A DNA stretch of 64,000 nt from Chaetoderma sp. LZ-2023a (taxonomy: Eukaryota; Mollusca; Caudofoveata; Chaetodermatida; Chaetodermatidae), in assembly GCA_034401795.1 (NCBI GenBank), contig CM067370.1:49791914-49855913 (forward strand). Reading direction: 5' to 3'. Numbering within the stretch: position 1 is the stretch's first letter; each line of letters starts with the position of its first letter. A program made the translations under genes and the position numbers. The notes beneath the pieces were generated by a model, which saw nothing but the letters and a program-made list of their open reading frames with translations, made no database searches and was not told the DNA's origin. Positions 36,460 to 47,963 of this stretch are shown piece by piece.

Positions 36460-37260
36460 CAACCACAGTGTTTCGTTCCGTAACAGGGCCTGTATTTGCT
36501 TCAAATAAGCTGTAATATCGCCTTGGAAGGCAGTTCCAAATCTATCATGAGTGGGATCGTTCTCCCCTCAGTGACCTACCACCACCAATCCTCTGGATTA
36601 ATGTCAATCTTTCCCACGCCTGTACCTGATGGTACCCGCAGATACAATGATATTTGACAGATGCTTATGTTGGTGGTAACATCTTCGGGTGGATAACCTT
36701 CTTGCTAGTTGTAACTAACTCCTGATGTAACCAACTTCTGAAATCTGTAGTGCGTGAGCGTTTCCATGGTGTTAGTGAGGTTTGCCTTATAGCATCAAAT
36801 CAAAGCTTTTACATCAATTATCTCCGCCTTGGAGGACTGTATACTAGGAAAACTGCTGACATGTTTGCGAAATCACTCACTCTCCTGGATTAATTTCAAT
36901 GCGGCGCCCTTTCCAAATCAGAAAACTCGATGTGGTATCCCAGCCTAGAATAGCATGTACAAAAGCATGTTTTCACAAATGCCATCCCAAGAATCGTCAT
37001 CATACACTTGATGTTGAAATATTTTGTAACTTTCCCTTCTTTGTCTTCATATACCTAAACGAATATGGTTTAAACTTGTCTGCAGTAAGATCATTGAATG
37101 TAGTTTGCCCTTCATCGTTACCCTCGAACTGTTCCATGACACCTAGAAAAATAACTTCCTTTTCCGAATCGTTTGATCGCCAAAGTGTATGTTGTTTGAG
37201 ACTATTGTCATTGTAATTAGATATAAACTGTGTGGTATTTGCTTCTAATTTATGACGTGT
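36460..37260 (-). pseudogene. Second remnant of the GCDTTS/LPPT repeat-encoded protein family, a different subfamily
   Basis: On the minus strand I read KVTKYFNIK near 37035, HAFVHAILGWDTTSSFLIWK at about 36965-36905 (the usual GCDTTS Cys is Trp here), then HPKMLPP..ASVKYHC and GYHQVQAW in one frame at about 36690-36600, and GKIDINPEDWWW with GRTIPLMIDLELPS in another (36640-36520). The order matches the C-terminal half of the same superfamily as the 29-34.7 kb remnant: GCDT/S box, LPPT...H..R..YQ helix, then a P..WGW segment. Here the sequence is closer to the LGCDTTS..FGIGKG subfamily. Frames are broken by stops and shifts. Confidence 0.55.
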
Positions 37261-37577
37261 ATGCTCACAATCTTATCATAGCGGTGGTCACAACAACGGT
37301 CACTACAATTGTTTTTTTTATATAGATGTGTGGAAGTCCATTGTTCTGACAGGTATAAGACTATGTACTTTCTTTCTGCCTCCATATTCATCCGTGAGAC
37401 CACAAAATAGGTTTTGACCCATGTACAAAAATCACGTTCAGCTAAGAGCAGACACGCTCATCATCACACGCCTTTGACGTACAATTAGTAGCTGCTACAC
37501 ATTTCGGGTTAGTGTGTTTCCGACGACACTGCCCATGTACTTCTTGTTCGGAACCGACACGAATATCTGAACCACAA

Positions 37578-38022
37578 TCAATCTATCCCCAAAAGAGCAA
37601 TACCAATTTGTAATAGAAATGAAATCATTTTACCTAGCCTAGCGAGTGAGGGTGGGATGTGTGCCCACTAAAGTTTGATTGCTTGATGGTATCATAATAT
37701 AAACGTCTAGCAAAATAAATATTGATGATTTGCAGAGGTAGGAAAGCAATAATTTAGCACCTATTCATCACCCTAGATTAATTTAACGTCTTTATCTGAA
37801 AGATAGACCATTAAAACATAGGTATAGACATAAAATGTATAGCTCTACCTTAAAAGATGAAAAGGTTATGACTATCCGACTTTGATATAAAAATACACAA
37901 TGTTCCACTAAAAGATTTTGGAAGATTTTTAGTATGTCCTTCACATAGTAATAGACACCAATAAAGCATTTCTATTTCTATTACAATTTGTCCTGCTTAT
38001 GCCTCTTTTGTGGATAGATTGA
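37578..38022. mobile_element. MITE-like element with about 50-bp terminal inverted repeats
   Basis: Left end TCAATCTATCCCCAAAAGAG (37578) and right end CTCTTTTGTGGATAGATTGA (ending 38022) are near inverses. Homology continues inward through AATTTGTAATAGAAAT against ATTTCTATTACAAATT-like sequence. Element length is 445 bp, with no open frame inside. Confidence 0.72.
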
Positions 38023-38029
38023 CTGGACT

Positions 38030-38700
38030 AAATGTTGGGTGCTGTTGAATTCGGTAATGATACTCAAATTGATTGCTACTTCCGTGGATTGTTATTAACA
38101 CCGGTTTCTCTCGATTCAGTAACATTCAGCAATGTTGGTCAATATGGCAAGCAATTATGTGTCTTTCTAATAACAGACCAAGCAGCGCCTCATTGACTTA
38201 CTTGTCTGTAGCCCTAATAATTTTATCATAGTAAAGGTTCGTCAGAACCTCATTTAAATCTTGATAAGCATTGCATTGAAGCCTCAGTACAGACTTCATG
38301 ATTGACACGCGTGTGTACAATATTGTGCTACAAATTAAGTAAACCCAATTTACAAAGCTCAGAGTTTCGCTTCTGGAAGGAGATGCCGAATGCGAGATGC
38401 GTGGGGATGATCAGTAGTTGATCAGTAGCCCAGTAGTCACGTATTATGCCCTTATCTAGGCATACCATTAATCGGCTATTTCTGTGGGACATTTTGGAAC
38501 TCCAAATGATGAATTAAGCTATTCTCACACTAAGTGAGTTTCCACTGAGCTGAGTGCAGTACATGGCATTCCGAATATCCCGCTATGAGAAACATGTGAT
38601 GACTAGAGACTGCTGATTCTCTATGCCAGGATTCATGTTCTTTGCTATGCTATTCGATAAGTGTAGCAATAAACCCATTCTATGGCCTGTCAACTAATTA
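38030..38700. other. Stretch with no recognised gene
   Basis: Nothing recognised. Confidence 0.5.
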
Positions 38701-38710
38701 TAAGCTGGCG

Positions 38711-39110
38711 GTGAGCCAGGAAGGCAAGCAGGCAGGCGGGTGGGCGGGCAGGAGGGGCGGCCGGGCCGAGTGGGCGGGTGGGCAGACGAACGGACGGATG
38801 GATGGATGAACGGACGGACGGACGGACGGACGGACGGATAGACAGACAGACAGGCAGGTATGCGGGCAGGTATGCGGTCAAGCAGACATGCAGGCTGGCG
38901 GATTGGTGGGTGAGCGGGCGGACAGGCGGATAGACTGACAGACAGGCATGCAGGTACACATGCAGGCAGGAAGACAGACAGACAGACAGCATGACAGACA
39001 TCATGACAGACCGACCGACCGACCGACCGACCGACCGACCGACCGACCGACCGACCGACCGACCGACCGACAGACAGACAGACAGACAGACAGACACACA
39101 CACACACACA
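38711..39110. repeat. Compound GGCG/GGAC/GACA/GACC/CA microsatellite
   Basis: Tetranucleotides of changing composition. A pure GACC block lies at 39007-39068, followed by GACA and CA runs. Its 3' edge directly abuts the Penelope-like fragment. Confidence 0.96.
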
Positions 39111-39115
39111 AACAA

Positions 39116-39617
39116 AAAATGCATTTAGAGTGCGTGCTAGACGCCACGTTTCTGATATTAACACCTCAGCAGATACGCCAATTGCTCAACATTTCCAACT
39201 TCCTGATCATTCAGTTGAACATCATTTTGAAATCATGCCAATAGAACATATTCCGACCTTCGATAGTGAAGAAGAAACGAGTTCATTTCGCAAAATACGA
39301 GAAGGCCATTGGATTAGAACACTCCAAACAAAAGCACCATTTGGAATAAATTCAATAATAAGATTCAGGAATATCACAAAAGAACAAAATTATCCCATTT
39401 CAACTCATATACAATAGACGTAATGTTGAATTAGCGAAAACCATGAAAGACGAATATTCACAGTTGCAATCTAAATTAAAGGAACCGATCAAAGCACGAC
39501 CAGTAATAGCTTACAATAGAAATCCAAACCTGAAAGATTTGCTAGTAAGATCAAAGTTAGACCTCATTGATCCTGTTAACAATGACAAGGTTTCATCCCT
39601 CCCTACCTATTCTTAAA
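39116..39617 (+). mobile_element. Penelope-like element fragment (GIY-YIG-type C-terminus)
   Basis: The plus frame at 39130-39417 reads SADTPIAQHFQLPDHSVEHH, FEIMPIEHI, then KIREGHWIRTLQTKAPFGIN. This matches the end of the GIY-YIG endonuclease domain in Penelope-like retroelements (HF..P.HS, E.HWI..L.T..P.G.N). After a stop and a frame change, ARPVIAYNRNPNLKDLLVRS (about 39508-39567) matches the linker that normally precedes the endonuclease. So either two fragments are abutted or the order is altered in this family. It ends with a stop near 39615. Confidence 0.65.
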
Positions 39618-39699
39618 TAAATCTAATCCCAACCAAAATCAATGGTGGGGCAACATGAAATCATATCCGTAGGACATCTTTTAGTTTTGTGTCTGCAAA

Positions 39700-40122
39700 A
39701 GTGTGCGTGCGTGCGTTCGTGCGGCCGTGCGTTAGTGCATTTGTTCGTATGTGGGTATGTGTGTGGGGTGTGTGCTCGTACATCCGTACGTGCGTGCATC
39801 TATACGTGCGTGGGTGTATGTGTGCGCGTGTGTATTTGGGTGGGGGTGCATTAATTCGTGAGTACATTAGTGCGTGGGTGTGCGCGTGCATGCATTCGTG
39901 CGTCTGTTCGTGCATGCGTCCATGCATACATTACTGCGTGCATTCGTGCATGTATTACTGTGTGCATGTATTATTGCGTGCATTCGTGCATTCATTCAGA
40001 TGTATGCGTGCGTGCGTGCGTGCGCGTGTGCGTGCGTGCGTGCGTGCGCGCGCGCGCGTGCTCGTACGTGCGTGCGTACGTACGTGCGTGTGTGTATGTG
40101 TGTGCATTCGTGTGTGTGTGAT
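39700..40122. repeat. GTGC/GTGT-rich imperfect tetranucleotide tract
   Basis: TGCGTGCG-type words with GTATGTG interruptions. The long Cys/Val/Arg frames (up to 147 codons) are artefacts. Confidence 0.93.
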
Positions 40123-40312
40123 TTCTCTATAATGTAGGATCAATCCCAGCCTTTACCTGTTAAAGCGCCCTACTGATTAATTCATTTTACCCCAACTAAT
40201 CTCAAGGGGGGACCACTCTAAAGTAAATCTAAACTTGGTCTCGATAGGACAAATTTAGGTAAAGAAATTTTTAATTAAATTCCTGTGCCAATGCGTTTTT
40301 TTCAATGTAAAG

Positions 40313-40497
<185 letters not shown>

Positions 40498-41465
40498 CCT
40501 ACCACACCATAGGTTTCGTGTTATATTTCGGGAACAAGAACAACAACAAAATTTATTATGTTTTGTAGCAACGTGATTGTTGGGTCTCTGGGCGTCACTG
40601 ATTTTTTTTAAACCGTTTATTTACGTCTTGTACGCACCTTCACATGCGGGTAGGGATACAGGTACATGTCCATTTGGAATTAGATTACTACGCTTGTGAA
40701 AACAGAATATATTGGTACTAAGAAATGATACATGGCCATAAACACAATATTTTGAGTATTCACTTGCGAGCCTCTTATCATTGTATCAAAAGTTATGTTC
40801 AATCAATTTTGTCACCACTACTCCTTAATATTGTAGGCTCCACTGCACGCCATATATGTAACTTTAACCCATCACAAACAAGGTAAGTACCAGCAAGTAA
40901 TCACATATACTCTTATAGAGGGCATTAAAAACGCTTAGAAAAATATAGTTTTGTCAATTCGTATATGGAGAAACGAACGCACACTCATAGCGATATATGC
41001 ATACCCTCTTACCTATATAGAGTGAAAACAAAAGATTGCCGCTAAACATAGTAGATATATATATATTATGTGTGTGGCTCCCAATTCCGTACATAGTAGA
41101 TATGGATGGATGGATATCGTCGGATGGTCAACAGATTTAGATGTATTCCATGCATGTATCCAGAAGTACACCAGATGTATGATGTGTGACGTCACAGTAT
41201 ATGTGTGACGTCAGACTATTAATGCTTTAATTAATTGAGGAAACACGGATATGATGTTTTACTCCAATATTACCATTTATTCCCGCTCCACTGTCCATGT
41301 ATTCCATACCTATGCTCATGAAATAAACGTCTGATCGAATAGTTCCCAATTCATATGCTAATTTGGCTCAGTATGTAAAAATGTTAAAGTAATAGTGTGC
41401 CTATGTCGTCCCGTCTTTGTATTTGTCTCAATGTGATCATCGTCATATCAGCCATCAGTCGATTT
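40498..41465. other. Stretch with no recognised gene
   Basis: Two CRE-like TGACGTCA sites at about 41189 and 41209, followed by TTAATTGAGGAAACACGG, resemble the 3' part of MITE family M1, possibly an eroded copy. Otherwise nothing. Confidence 0.45.
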
Positions 41466-41695
41466 TATCTACCCATGACGTCATCAATCTCATCACCGTC
41501 AGACCAGATCCCAAAGCACGCGGAACCTGGTGCCTTGCTTGGGTGGGTAGTAGGCTAAATTCCCTACCCGTGACGTCATCAATCTAATCACCTTCAGACC
41601 AAATCCCAAAGCAAGCGGAACCTGGTGCCTTATTTGGGTAGGTAGAAGTCTATCTTTTCCACCTGTGATGTCATCAATCTCGTCATCTTTACGAC
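41466..41695. repeat. Tandem repeat, 95-bp unit, two and a half units, each with a CRE-like site
   Basis: CTACCC(A/G)TGACGTCATCAATCT begins at 41469 and 41564, with a third, TGATGTCATCAATCT, at about 41666. GGAACCTGGTGCCTT and TTGGGT(G/A)GGTAG repeat in register. Confidence 0.88.
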
Positions 41696-41699
41696 GCTT

Positions 41700-44140
41700 T
41701 CATCCTTCTGAAATGTTCAGACTTTATTAGCGATTGCTGCCATCTTTTCTATTCTTCGCCATCTTTCGGCCTCGATTTTCTGTATCGGTAACTAAGCCGA
41801 GTTATCCCATGAATCATCTCAGTGTCTTTGAGATTCTCAATTCAATGTCCCGGATCATCTTAGTGCCTTCGACCTTATCATTTCTATTTCGGAATACAGA
41901 ACATTCTTTCGGGTTCGTCATCCGTTTCTTCACGTGTGTTTTCACTCCCGGCGCCACGACAGATCGGATCTTCATCTGTTCGCCTTCATTCCGTGACCGG
42001 ACTTCTGTATTCAGCATATTCAAGGTATCTAACTTTTAACTGTGATTTCTCAAAATTATTTACCATACACCCCGACCAAATCGAGTGGTACACAGACTGT
42101 CCAGATTTTTACTCATGTAACCAAATTTCAAAATATTCTAGAAGTAAATTTTCTTACTTATTATTGAAATATTTCTCTTTAAATTAATTGAATATTTGTT
42201 TCATTTTGTTCGTCATTATGTCACTTGACCTGGTTCAAATAACCAACAATATCATTCAGTAATCACCATGCACACTTAGTTAGTTTCCAGTTCCAGGGCC
42301 TAAGTAACTAATCAAACCAATTCATGACATAAGTTTTAGATTGGTTGAGTAGTTCATCAGTCTTTTGAATTGCCCGGTGTAAATTTCATTATTATTATCC
42401 TACCGACTAGTAGTCAACTCGCTATTAAAATACTATTGAACTTGCAAATGCATAATCCTTGGATTAAAATATGCATTCAAATTGATTATAAGTTTACTAT
42501 GCTATTTAGTGATTGCCGCTTTAATAAATTAACCCTTAATGAAAACTAAGGGCTGATTGATTAAAATTTCAATCATCAAATTTCCCAAAAAAAATTTCTT
42601 TCCGTTTACTTATTTATTAGTTTATTCAGTTACTATATCCGTGCTTATAACGAATCACTGGCGCTTTTAAAATGTAATAAATTATAGCGTAAATTCACTA
42701 CTCCATTCATACTATAGTGATATCAAGTTACATACTCCGTTTTATCTGCAATGAATGAATGATTACAGTTTTTTCTGTTTTCATAGTTTCATTTTCAGAA
42801 TTTTCTCTAACGCATACAGATTAACCATCAACTAGTATCATTCCCAGATAGACGGATTTTCTGGTTATGGTAAAGAAGTTTAAACATCTCTTGTCTTTTG
42901 AAAGAGAGATTGGAACTGTTTAACCTTAACTGCTAGAATTTGAATCGATGTATATCTGGGTTAATCGGCCGTAATTTTTCCCATTACGACTTCAACGGCA
43001 ATAGATAGATCAACGATATTATTGTGGTGGGTTAATGAGGAGCTCTGGTGGTGACTGAGCAATGTGAAACTTTGACCAAGTCATACATATCTGAATTTTT
43101 ATCATAACTTTATCACTGGCATATTGATACCATTGATCACGTTTGACCAAAAAGCAGAGACATGTGAGCTTTAAATTCAATCCGGAGAGATCACCACCAT
43201 AGTTTGCCATTATCCAATCCCAATAATCTAATTTGAATTGCAGCCATATCCAAATCCTGTCGCCCCTATCGCTTCAACTTCTTTCATTAAATCCGGGATC
43301 AAATTCAAAATTCTTCCTATGTCACATAGATCTCGTGTCCTGATATCATAAAATCTACAGCGGCAATATCACTGTAATTCTTATTCGATTGATACTAAAC
43401 ATTCGCGCCATTTAATTTACACCACTTTGGGCGATTTCCTGTTAACTTGAAACTTCTGATCAGGTCATCAACAAATTTGGTACTTATAATTGACAGGCCT
43501 TTGAGGTTACAGAGGTCAAATTAACACCTAGGTTGACCTACTCGCCCAACCTTCATAGACTGTTGAGCATTATATCTCCTAGATTTGCTTCCACTGCATA
43601 ACCATACTTTTTGAGTCATAACTTTGAAATAACCTGACATATTTGACCCAGATAACTCGACATTCCTATGATAGATGCTAGAATAATCATTTTGTATATA
43701 TTTGAAGCTAATATCCATCCTGCCCTTTAATACAGGAGATTGGCCCTCTTCGAGATTTCTAAATGAGACATATTAGAACATTAAAAATCTCGTGGATTCT
43801 TCGTAATTGATCCAATATTAACATAATGTATCATAATAAACTGTACTTGTGTTCATCCATAATTGCACTATGAGTTTGATAATATTCTACTGAAAAGCTC
43901 CAAGATCACGACTACTAAGATTCAAAGACCACTTAATTGGCAAGCATAGCCCTAAAAGAGTATATATCTAGGGGACTGACTAGTTACTGAACCACTATCT
44001 GCCTTTAGTTGCAAGATACCTCTCACCATGGTTAGGGTTATGCAATGTTTTGGTCATGTTGTTTGAATGTACATACTTCACAAACAAACTCTAACAGATA
44101 ATAGTAGTCAGTCTAATGGCTACTCTATGCATGGAATAGT
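41700..44140. other. Long stretch with no recognised gene
   Basis: The frame at 41734-42039 (101 codons) is Phe/Ser/Arg-rich and matches nothing I know. The rest is AT-rich, with no repeat structure that I could see. Confidence 0.5.
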
Positions 44141-44144
44141 AATT

Positions 44145-44501
44145 CAATGGACCTTTCCAGTTTATCCATTCATCATATGACGTCACATGACGTCATAGTC
44201 AACTACGTGACGCGTATGAGGACGGCATACTTAATTCGATTTAGTCCGCTTAATAGTCTGACATTTTGTACAAATAGTATGTCTTTGCCATGTAATACAC
44301 ATTCTGTTGATTATCCTGAAACTAATTTAACTGGGCGCTGTTGTTGGTCAAATTAGTTTCGAAATATTTAACGTCTTACCGTACAGTTTTCTGGAAATTG
44401 ATAGTCAATGAGTTCAGGATCGACCGATCCCAACACGAGCGAGGTGTGGGCGGAGCTTGGTTAGTGATGGACGGGGCATAGCAAAAACTCGAAAGGTCCT
44501 G
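44145..44501 (-). mobile_element. MITE, family M1 copy B
   Basis: Plus-strand left edge CAATGGACCTTTCCAGTTT (44145) and right edge CTCGAAAGGTCC (ending about 44500) are the TIRs. The element is in reverse orientation relative to copy A. It contains TATGACGTCA and CATGACGTCAT near 44165-44190, a TAATTTAACTGGGCGCTGTT/TTGGTCAAATTAG palindrome at 44320-44362, and ATCGACCGATCC near 44420. It lies just downstream of the broken GPCR copy. Confidence 0.85.
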
Positions 44502-46144
44502 ACAGATGCTAGTTCTAATACTTGGCTTTTAAGATAAAGATTTGCTCGGGCAGAGGAACGCACTGACATTAGTTCTGGCCGTCTTAGCGGCGAGGCAATA
44601 GATAAGCGGATTGAGGGCACTGTTGCTGTAAAGCACATAGAACGTAACATTATACATGTAATCTTGAAACTGGTAGTGAACCTTCAGCCGCAGCTGCTGG
44701 ATTACAGTATCCACGCACTTAACGCTTATGATCATGTCTATAGTCACTTACAGGACTGGCGGTATGATCAGCGAACGAAAAGAAGAAGAAAAGAACCGTG
44801 TATAATAACATTTGCTGAAATAAACAAACTGGAAACTGGTGTAATGTAAAGTAAGACGACAGTCCAGATGATAATACACCACCTTAAAACAAACTTACAC
44901 GTGACCATGCTACGTGCAGCCAATGGATACCCGAGTTGGTAGAATCGGAGAGCAGCGAAGAAAACCAAATGGTCGAGACTAGCCACCACACCAGTTAAAG
45001 TATAAAAAACAACCTAATATTAAATTAATGATGTTAATGGATCGGGACATACAACAGTACTAAGTTTCTATTAGCATTTAGACGGGTTGTTAATTAATTG
45101 AAGTCCGTTCAAATTTCAATAACACCACAATTGTCTTGCGAAGTATATGTTCGATTGATCAATAAGCATGACGTTGGCTTAGTGCGAGTCGTAGCTGATA
45201 AGTATGTTACTGACGTCTCAAAGGGTCTCCCACCAACACATCTCCTCTAAGAAAGGTGCAGAAACCATTACTGAGAATGACGAGCCATCCACAATCCGCT
45301 CATCAAAGGAAGGAGAAAACATAAGACGCATAAAAGTGGTTAAGTTTCAACGATACGAAGACGATAATTCCTTATGCAAAGTCGACAGTTCTACCAACTG
45401 TATGCATTGATGATGGTGAATGATCATGATTTATTATCTGCATAATCATGAATCAAAATATGCCGGAGATTATGTGGTTACTATATAGGATGGGCAATAA
45501 TATGAGGTTCAGCCAGCGAACTAAATGTGCAAACACACACCTCGTCGTCATGGTACTATCCGGCCAGATACATAGGTGTCATGGTTGAAGCCAAACGGCT
45601 ACGATGACATCCTAGACGATGGCGTGTTTCCTACTTTTCGTCCACTCTATCCCGCCACTATTAACACCATCTGAACGTATCCCAACATATTTCCAAAATT
45701 GTTGGTCCCGATTCCAGGATGATTCCTGATAAGGAAAAATAGTTACCTCCCCCGAGGTGTGGTATCCAAACATGTTTTGCAGCGTCATGCTGTGGCTTGG
45801 AGGAATTTACATATTAATGAGGTTCATATTACCAGTTGGCATTATCAAAAGAAATGACTGAACACCTTAATTTAGGGCGAAAAGAACTGGAGAAAACAGC
45901 AGAATCATCGACTCGCTTCGTTACATTTTAACGGACATTGCAACTCGCCGTGCAAAAGGAAACATTGTTTTCTGGTACTTCGAGGCTCTAAGATTTCCAT
46001 GAATACTATGATGCACCTATACGATGCTGCTGCATATGTCTCAATAACGTTGTCCAACTGTGACACTTGGGCTCCTTTGAAACAGACCTGGTGTATGCCG
46101 CATCTGCGAACCATCGCGAATCACTGCTGACCATACAGCGTAAC

Positions 46145-46152
46145 ACACGCAC

Positions 46153-46245
<93 letters not shown>
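46145..46245. repeat. (ACGC)n(AC)n microsatellite in GPCR gene 2 intron
   Basis: ACGC run followed by CA run. Confidence 0.97.
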
Positions 46246-46248
<3 letters not shown>

Positions 46249-46344
46249 CAGTGCAAATTATGCAACGCCGTTCCACAATCAAATCAGACCAGATATAGAT
46301 GTACCGACAATGATGGTGACGGCGATGATGTCAATGGCGACTGA

Positions 46345-46530
46345 CAGACAGGCAGACAGACAGACGAACGGGCCGACGGACGGACACCCGGATAGACAGA
46401 TAGACGGACGGACGGACGGGTGGGTGGGTGGGTGGGTGGGTGGGTGGGTGGGCGGGCGGATGGAATAGGCGAACGAACGGACGGACGGATGGACGGACAC
46501 CTAGACGGACGGACGAACAGACAGACAGAT
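46345..46530. repeat. (GACA/GGAC/GGGT)n microsatellite in GPCR gene 2 intron
   Basis: GACA, GGAC, then GGGT at 46418-46452, then GGAC and GACA. It ends about 20 bp inside the splice donor of exon 1. Confidence 0.95.
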
Positions 46531-47031
46531 AGGGAGCGTAACATTTTACCTGTAAACATGAAGAATGTGCATGACCATTCTGCGTCTGGAAACGGCATAA
46601 CGGGATAATGAAACACGGACCAACCAATAGTGGAGAAACATGTAAGTAGATCCGAGAAGGCCAGACTGGTAATTACGGTAAACATAGGCGGTTTCCACCG
46701 ACCTGATTTCACAAAGTAGCATAGGGGGAGCAGGTTGCACACAGTTCCTAACGAGAAGTATACAATTGGAAGCTCCTTCAACAGGAAAAGTGGTATGTTT
46801 TCAAACGTGCGAACCTGCACCTTATACAACGGAACACCAGTTATTCTTGAACTTAAATTTTGAGATGTAGCGATATTAATTACGTCACTTCCGCTGGATG
46901 TGGCTATTTCTGTTACATTGATTTGTATAGAAGTATCAAATGTCACCGGCTCCATTTTGAAATACTTTGTTTAAACTAAAAATTCACCAATGAAATTTAT
47001 CATTTTTATTTGAATTGTTATTTATTTTAGC

Positions 47032-47287
<256 letters not shown>

Positions 47288-47765
47288 GAACGCACGCGTT
47301 TATTTAGCTCTGCAATTGCTGCCCGAATTTGCTAGTTTCTAGCGCGATTTTTTAGATAAATTTTATACATATATTTCGTATTAGTATTTCCTTTCAAACT
47401 TTATGTTTAATTTGTAAATTCTTGTCTTGGTTGGAGCGCATTTTGTGTCTCAATTTTCTAAAGGCACTCCTCTTAGCTGGCGGTTTCAGCCATTTAATAG
47501 GTCTCCTCTTACTGTGGTCAATGCAATACTTCTCTCCCCCGCGCCAGTATGCTATTTCTATAGTTCGTTGGCTAGCGCATTATATTTGGCAAGATCGCTT
47601 GAGTGAATCAATTTAATTCCTTTGTCATTTGTAAGCGCAAGCCTAGTACTTTGATTATAAAAATCTTTTTAGTCAGTTGGCTGCCCCGGTCAACTCGAAC
47701 AGACTAACAAATATATGCCTGTAATATGTTAGTATGCATTAGGGAACCACTTTAATCGGTTAGGT

Positions 47766-47800
47766 GTTAGTGAACCACTTAGAAAGTGGTTCAAACTAAC
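47766..47800. promoter_or_regulatory. Hairpin in LINE 5' UTR
   Basis: GTTAGTGAACCACTT and AAGTGGTTCAAACTAAC form a stem of about 15 bp around AGA, with a small bulge. A partial copy of the arm (GAACCACTTTAATC) precedes it by about 30 bp. It could be an RNA structure of the 5' UTR. Confidence 0.6.
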
Positions 47801-47963
47801 ACATATACGACTGTACTCTCTATTCTTATATTTGTTGGTAAACGTCGGGGTTTCAAAAGGGGACACTATTTATTTAGTGTTTAGCTCTTTCCCTGACGTC
47901 TTGGTGTTATATTTTTGTGTTATATACTGTAGTAGTATGGGTTTCCTCTTTTTATAAAACACC

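Larger units (their letters stand above)
44529..46955 (-). pseudogene. GPCR gene 2: paralogue of gene 1, disabled
   Basis: Exon 1 (46955-46550) is intact: ATG, an extracellular N-terminus with NVT and NLSS glycosylation sites, TM1 IVYFSLGTVCNLLPLCYFV, TM2 SLAFSDLLTCF, and WSCTFFMFTG ending at a GT donor (46549). Exon 2 homology starts at about 44996 (VASLDHLVFFAALRFYQLGY, with the same LRF for DRY), but the acceptor AG is missing: the TTTTGCAGGTTTAACTG of gene 1 is TATACTTTAACTG here. After NVIIHG the end of TM4/ECL2, TM5, the third loop and the start of TM6 are lost, and the frame breaks. The C-terminal part resumes in another frame (QLRLKVHYQFQD, SNSALNPLIYCLAAK, to 44529). The gap between exon homologies (about 1.55 kb) holds microsatellites. 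Confidence 0.85.

Noticed and set aside
36899-37216. 105-codon plus frame as a small gene
   Set aside because: The minus strand of the same DNA carries the HAILGWDTTSSF remnant, so the plus frame is likely a shadow.
38690-39164. Ser/Val/Pro-rich minus frames of 144 and 156 codons
   Set aside because: Entirely tetranucleotide repeat (GGAC/GACC/GACA); both frames overlap the same bases.
39689-40143. Cys/Arg/Val-rich frames at 39.7-40.5 kb as metallothionein-like or secreted Cys-rich proteins
   Set aside because: They are translations of GTGC/ACGC tetranucleotide repeats in all frames on both strands.
45204-45410. 68-codon plus frame in the GPCR gene 2 intron
   Set aside because: No recognisable motif, no splice support, and it is antisense within an intron of a pseudogene.
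46284-46550. C-terminal extension of the 223-codon GPCR gene 2 frame past the TGK residues
   Set aside because: It runs through the splice donor into the intronic microsatellite; gene 1 shows the true exon ends at ACAG before the GT.
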